Positions 61,590 to 64,000 of a stretch of DNA of 64,000 nt are shown here, in pieces. The DNA is taken from NCBI GenBank assembly GCA_934277545.1, contig CAKQUG010000008.1:1-64000 (forward strand), read 5' to 3'. The position numbers and the translations under genes are program-made. Within the stretch, counting starts at the first letter, position 1. The number at the start of each line of letters is the position of its first letter. This DNA is from an uncultured Alphaproteobacteria bacterium (GTDB taxonomy: Bacteria; Pseudomonadota; Alphaproteobacteria; RF32; CAG-239). The notes below the pieces were generated by a model, which was not told the origin of the DNA, did no database searches, and saw nothing but the letters and a program-made list of their open reading frames with translations.

Positions 61590-64000
61590 ATGGTTGACAC
61601 TGCTGATAACAAAGAATTGTATGACGATATTGCTGCAATTCAAGCCAAAGAAAAGGCAAACAATCCGGTTTCGGATGAAGAAAAAGCCGCTTTATTGGCC
61701 AGACTTAATGAAATGGCAAACAGTTCGGTAGATTTTGACCCCGACCGTTTGGAAAGTATAGAGGCCTTTGCCGCAAGTTTCGGCAACAATTCCAACGCCG
61801 AGGCAATCTTAAAGAGAATCGCCGAACAAAAAGCCAAAGCCGAAGCAAATTCCGCTCAACAGCAGAACACACCAACCAATCAACCGAACGAACCGACGGC
61901 GGAAGAAAAGAAACTTGATATAGCCAACGAGCCGTCTTACAGCGTTTATAAAGAATATGAAGCCTTGAAAGGCAAAGAAAACCTGACCGACGACGAAAAA
62001 GCCCGTATGACACAAATTGAGCAGTTTTCTTCACAAATGCTTGATAATGTCGACACAAAAAACATTGAACCTGACGCGGCCGTTGCTTTGTCTGACTATT
62101 TAGGCGTGGCAAGTCTTGCCAACCCGGAAGCGGCTCAGGAAAAATATCAGGAACTGCAAAGCGTTTTAGGCTCAAAATTACAGGAATATGACCAAGCTAA
62201 CGGTTTGGAAAACGCCGCCGGCAAAACACCGGAAGAGATGAAAGCAAATGAAGATGCTTGGAATCAGGTTGCGACACAAATCGACGTCAAACCTGTACTG
62301 AAAGAATTAAACCCTATTCTAAGCGAATTGCCTAAAGAAGAACAACTTGAAATTCTGAGCACTCTGCAAAGAACCGTAATTTTCGATTTAAAGGACAATG
62401 CTCCGGACGCCAACGGCGTTCAAACCATGCAAACCGCTTTAGAAAACAATGTGGCGGAATTCAATAATCTCGTCAAAGCAGAATATCTGAAACAAACTGC
62501 CAAAGCTCAATTTTGCGAACAAAATAAAATTGAACCGAAAAAATTTGAAGAATTGTTGATGAAAAGCGCCAAAGGCGAAACCTTAAGCGAAGAAGAAAAA
62601 GGCACCTTAACAAAATATAACGAACACACCGCTAAGGTTATGAGCGACAATCTGCAATTTAACGGTCCGTACAAAAACAAAGAATTTTTGAAAAATGCCA
62701 TTGAACTAACCCGGGCTCAAATGATAAGCCGTTCAACAACCAAAGAGTGTCGCCGCTCTCGTTTGATGAACGCGCAAAACATTTCTTCCCGCGTTGCCAA
62801 AATGAATAAGGATTTTGCCCTAAATTATCCGAAAACTTATAAAGTCGTAAACATTGTCAAAAATATGGGTGTAAATGCTTTGCGCACTGCTGCTATCGGC
62901 GCCGCATTGGGACCTGTCGGACTAACAGCCTACTCTGCATTTAAAACCATGAAAACCATCCGCAAAGCCTATAAAGAACATCAGGCTGAAAACGGCGGAA
63001 ACTTCAAAGACTTTGTAAAATCTTTAGCCAAACCGGAAAACCGCTCAAAAGCCTTAACGTTGGCCGGTCAGGTTGCCGCCACGGCAATTTCCGGATATTT
63101 TTCACTTGGCGGAGGCATGGACGGCATTGTCGATAATTTAGGACTTGCCGGAAAAGCAATTCACAGTGCAACCGGCGCCGGCACGGAACATATTGCAAAC
63201 GCTGCGGCGCAAGCCACACAACACATAGATTCGGTAGGCGGAGCATTAAAAGCCGGTGCTGCTAAAATTTTCAACTCACCGCGGCGTCTTGTATCCATGT
63301 CAACTTCTTTAGGTATCGGTATTGTAAAAGGCTTGTCGGAAAAATACAACTTAAACAAAGCCCATAAAAATATGACCAAAATTTTGGAAGCCAACGGAGT
63401 TGCGGCAGATAAAAAACTGCTTAAAGCCTTTGAAAAAGCACAAGCTCCTGAAGAATTTCAAGCCTTGTTAAAAGAGGTTGTTCCGAATATCAGTCAGGAA
63501 CAAGCGCAAGAATTGCTGAATAATGCCGACTTGGCACGTAAATCTAACCCGAAATCGGTTGCCGCCGCCACCATCGCGGGCGCTACCTTGGGATTGGTTG
63601 CTTCAGCTGCTGCCGAAACCTATTCTTCTCACGTCGCTGAAGCAAACGCAGCCGCGGGAAATGCCGACACCGGTAACACAGCACTTGATGCAGAAATGAA
63701 AAGCACCTTAGCTCACCAAGAAACTATAGATGGCTGGAATAAAGGCTCTGACCATCGTTTTGAATCTTTCGGCATAGACGCCGAAGGAGCCAATAAAATG
63801 CTGCGAGAAATGGGGATTATTAAAGAAGGCGACCATACTTTCTATAAGCAAAGCGGCTTAACCAAATTAGTCAGCGGTGCAAACCTGACTGATGAACAGC
63901 GCAACCAAATTCAAGGCTGGGCTAATGACCGAGAATCACGCGTTGCCAACATGCTGAAATGTATTCGTGAACATCATCACGGCGGACACAGAAGCTCCGA
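61590..64000 (+). CDS. Large orphan protein (partial, C-terminus outside window)
   Basis: Open from ATG 61590 (Shine-Dalgarno GGAG) to the right edge, 803 codons. The first ~370 residues are Glu/Lys/Asn/Ala-rich and helical, with two copies of a K...LS/TEEEK-type linker (NPVSDEEKAALLARLNEMA, ENLTDDEKARMTQIEQF, ETLSEEEKGTLTKYNEH). Next come three hydrophobic Ala/Gly-rich segments at about residues 430-455, 490-515 and 660-680 (AAIGAALGPVGLTAYSAF, TAISGYFSLGGG, IAGATLGLVASAA). The C-terminus in view has His-rich EHHHGGH. No signal peptide. Such helical proteins with Ala/Gly hairpins can be secreted effectors or membrane-active proteins; this is a guess. Family not recognised. Confidence 0.75.
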   Translation, partial: MVDTADNKELYDDIAAIQAKEKANNPVSDEEKAALLARLNEMANSSVDFDPDRLESIEAFAASFGNNSNAEAILKRIAEQKAKAEANSAQQQNTPTNQPNEPTAEEKKLDIANEPSYSVYKEYEALKGKENLTDDEKARMTQIEQFSSQMLDNVDTKNIEPDAAVALSDYLGVASLANPEAAQEKYQELQSVLGSKLQEYDQANGLENAAGKTPEEMKANEDAWNQVATQIDVKPVLKELNPILSELPKEEQLEILSTLQRTVIFDLKDNAPDANGVQTMQTALENNVAEFNNLVKAEYLKQTAKAQFCEQNKIEPKKFEELLMKSAKGETLSEEEKGTLTKYNEHTAKVMSDNLQFNGPYKNKEFLKNAIELTRAQMISRSTTKECRRSRLMNAQNISSRVAKMNKDFALNYPKTYKVVNIVKNMGVNALRTAAIGAALGPVGLTAYSAFKTMKTIRKAYKEHQAENGGNFKDFVKSLAKPENRSKALTLAGQVAATAISGYFSLGGGMDGIVDNLGLAGKAIHSATGAGTEHIANAAAQATQHIDSVGGALKAGAAKIFNSPRRLVSMSTSLGIGIVKGLSEKYNLNKAHKNMTKILEANGVAADKKLLKAFEKAQAPEEFQALLKEVVPNISQEQAQELLNNADLARKSNPKSVAAATIAGATLGLVASAAAETYSSHVAEANAAAGNADTGNTALDAEMKSTLAHQETIDGWNKGSDHRFESFGIDAEGANKMLREMGIIKEGDHTFYKQSGLTKLVSGANLTDEQRNQIQGWANDRESRVANMLKCIREHHHGGHRSS

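Overview
The window is a 64 kb, AT-rich (roughly 40% GC by eye) piece of a bacterial chromosome, most likely from an uncultured, fermentative, host- or gut-associated alphaproteobacterium. The evidence for this is a GAAC-N7-GAAC SOS box of the alphaproteobacterial LexA type in front of a Y-family polymerase, an elongator tRNA-Met of alphaproteobacterial form, two [FeFe]-hydrogenase maturases (HydE, HydG), a bifunctional AdhE and an L-lactate dehydrogenase. Two genes encode prepilins with a GRSMIEMLGVLAI cleavage region. The lineage assignment is inference; no rRNA is present.

Layout. 1-7320 (minus) is the N-terminal 2,440 codons of a giant Pmp/autotransporter-like beta-helix adhesin that runs off the left edge. 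7.5-12 kb (minus) holds an orphan protein, a prohibitin-like SPFH protein between two paralogous small membrane proteins, and a secreted acidic protein. 12-15.2 kb (minus) holds hydE, a Zn/Cd-type P-type ATPase and its separately encoded HMA domain behind a strong promoter with an ArsR-like operator. 15.3-18.5 kb holds a DUF5662-like protein, the SOS-controlled polymerase and a prepilin gene whose start region carries a CT microsatellite that currently puts it out of frame. 18.5-29 kb has adhE, a BOF-fold protein, pheA plus a small-molecule kinase, a TPR protein, a MoxR/DUF58 pair and a UvrD/PcrA helicase. 29-39 kb has an ArsR regulator, an ASCH protein, a second prepilin, gltX, several orphans, tig, tRNA-Leu(TAG) and prfC. 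39-51.7 kb has an acidic membrane protein, hydG, lipoproteins, small membrane paralogues, an EamA transporter, ugd, guanine deaminase, a 20-residue-repeat secreted protein, ybaK, ldh, a Sel1 protein and an LPG-synthase-TM protein.

51.7-52.3 kb is tRNA-Met(CAT) followed by three ~174-bp tandem units, each ending in a copy of the tRNA 3' end. 52.4-57.7 kb holds a GNAT protein, a TfoX-like protein, maltokinase divergent from malQ, and a DUF4186 gene. 57.7-61.4 kb (minus) is a four-gene operon (ArnT-like transferase, polyprenyl-phosphate GT2, YdjC/NaxD-like deacetylase, GtrA) that I read as a lipid A amino-sugar modification system. The right edge carries the first 803 codons of a large orphan protein.

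Recurring themes are surface variation (giant repeat adhesin, microsatellite-gated pilin, palindromic repeats inside prepilin leaders, lipid A decoration) and mixed-acid/hydrogen fermentation. Most genes have a clear Shine-Dalgarno, but a subset of accessory genes lacks one and instead has an AT-rich ...ATCATT immediately before the ATG.
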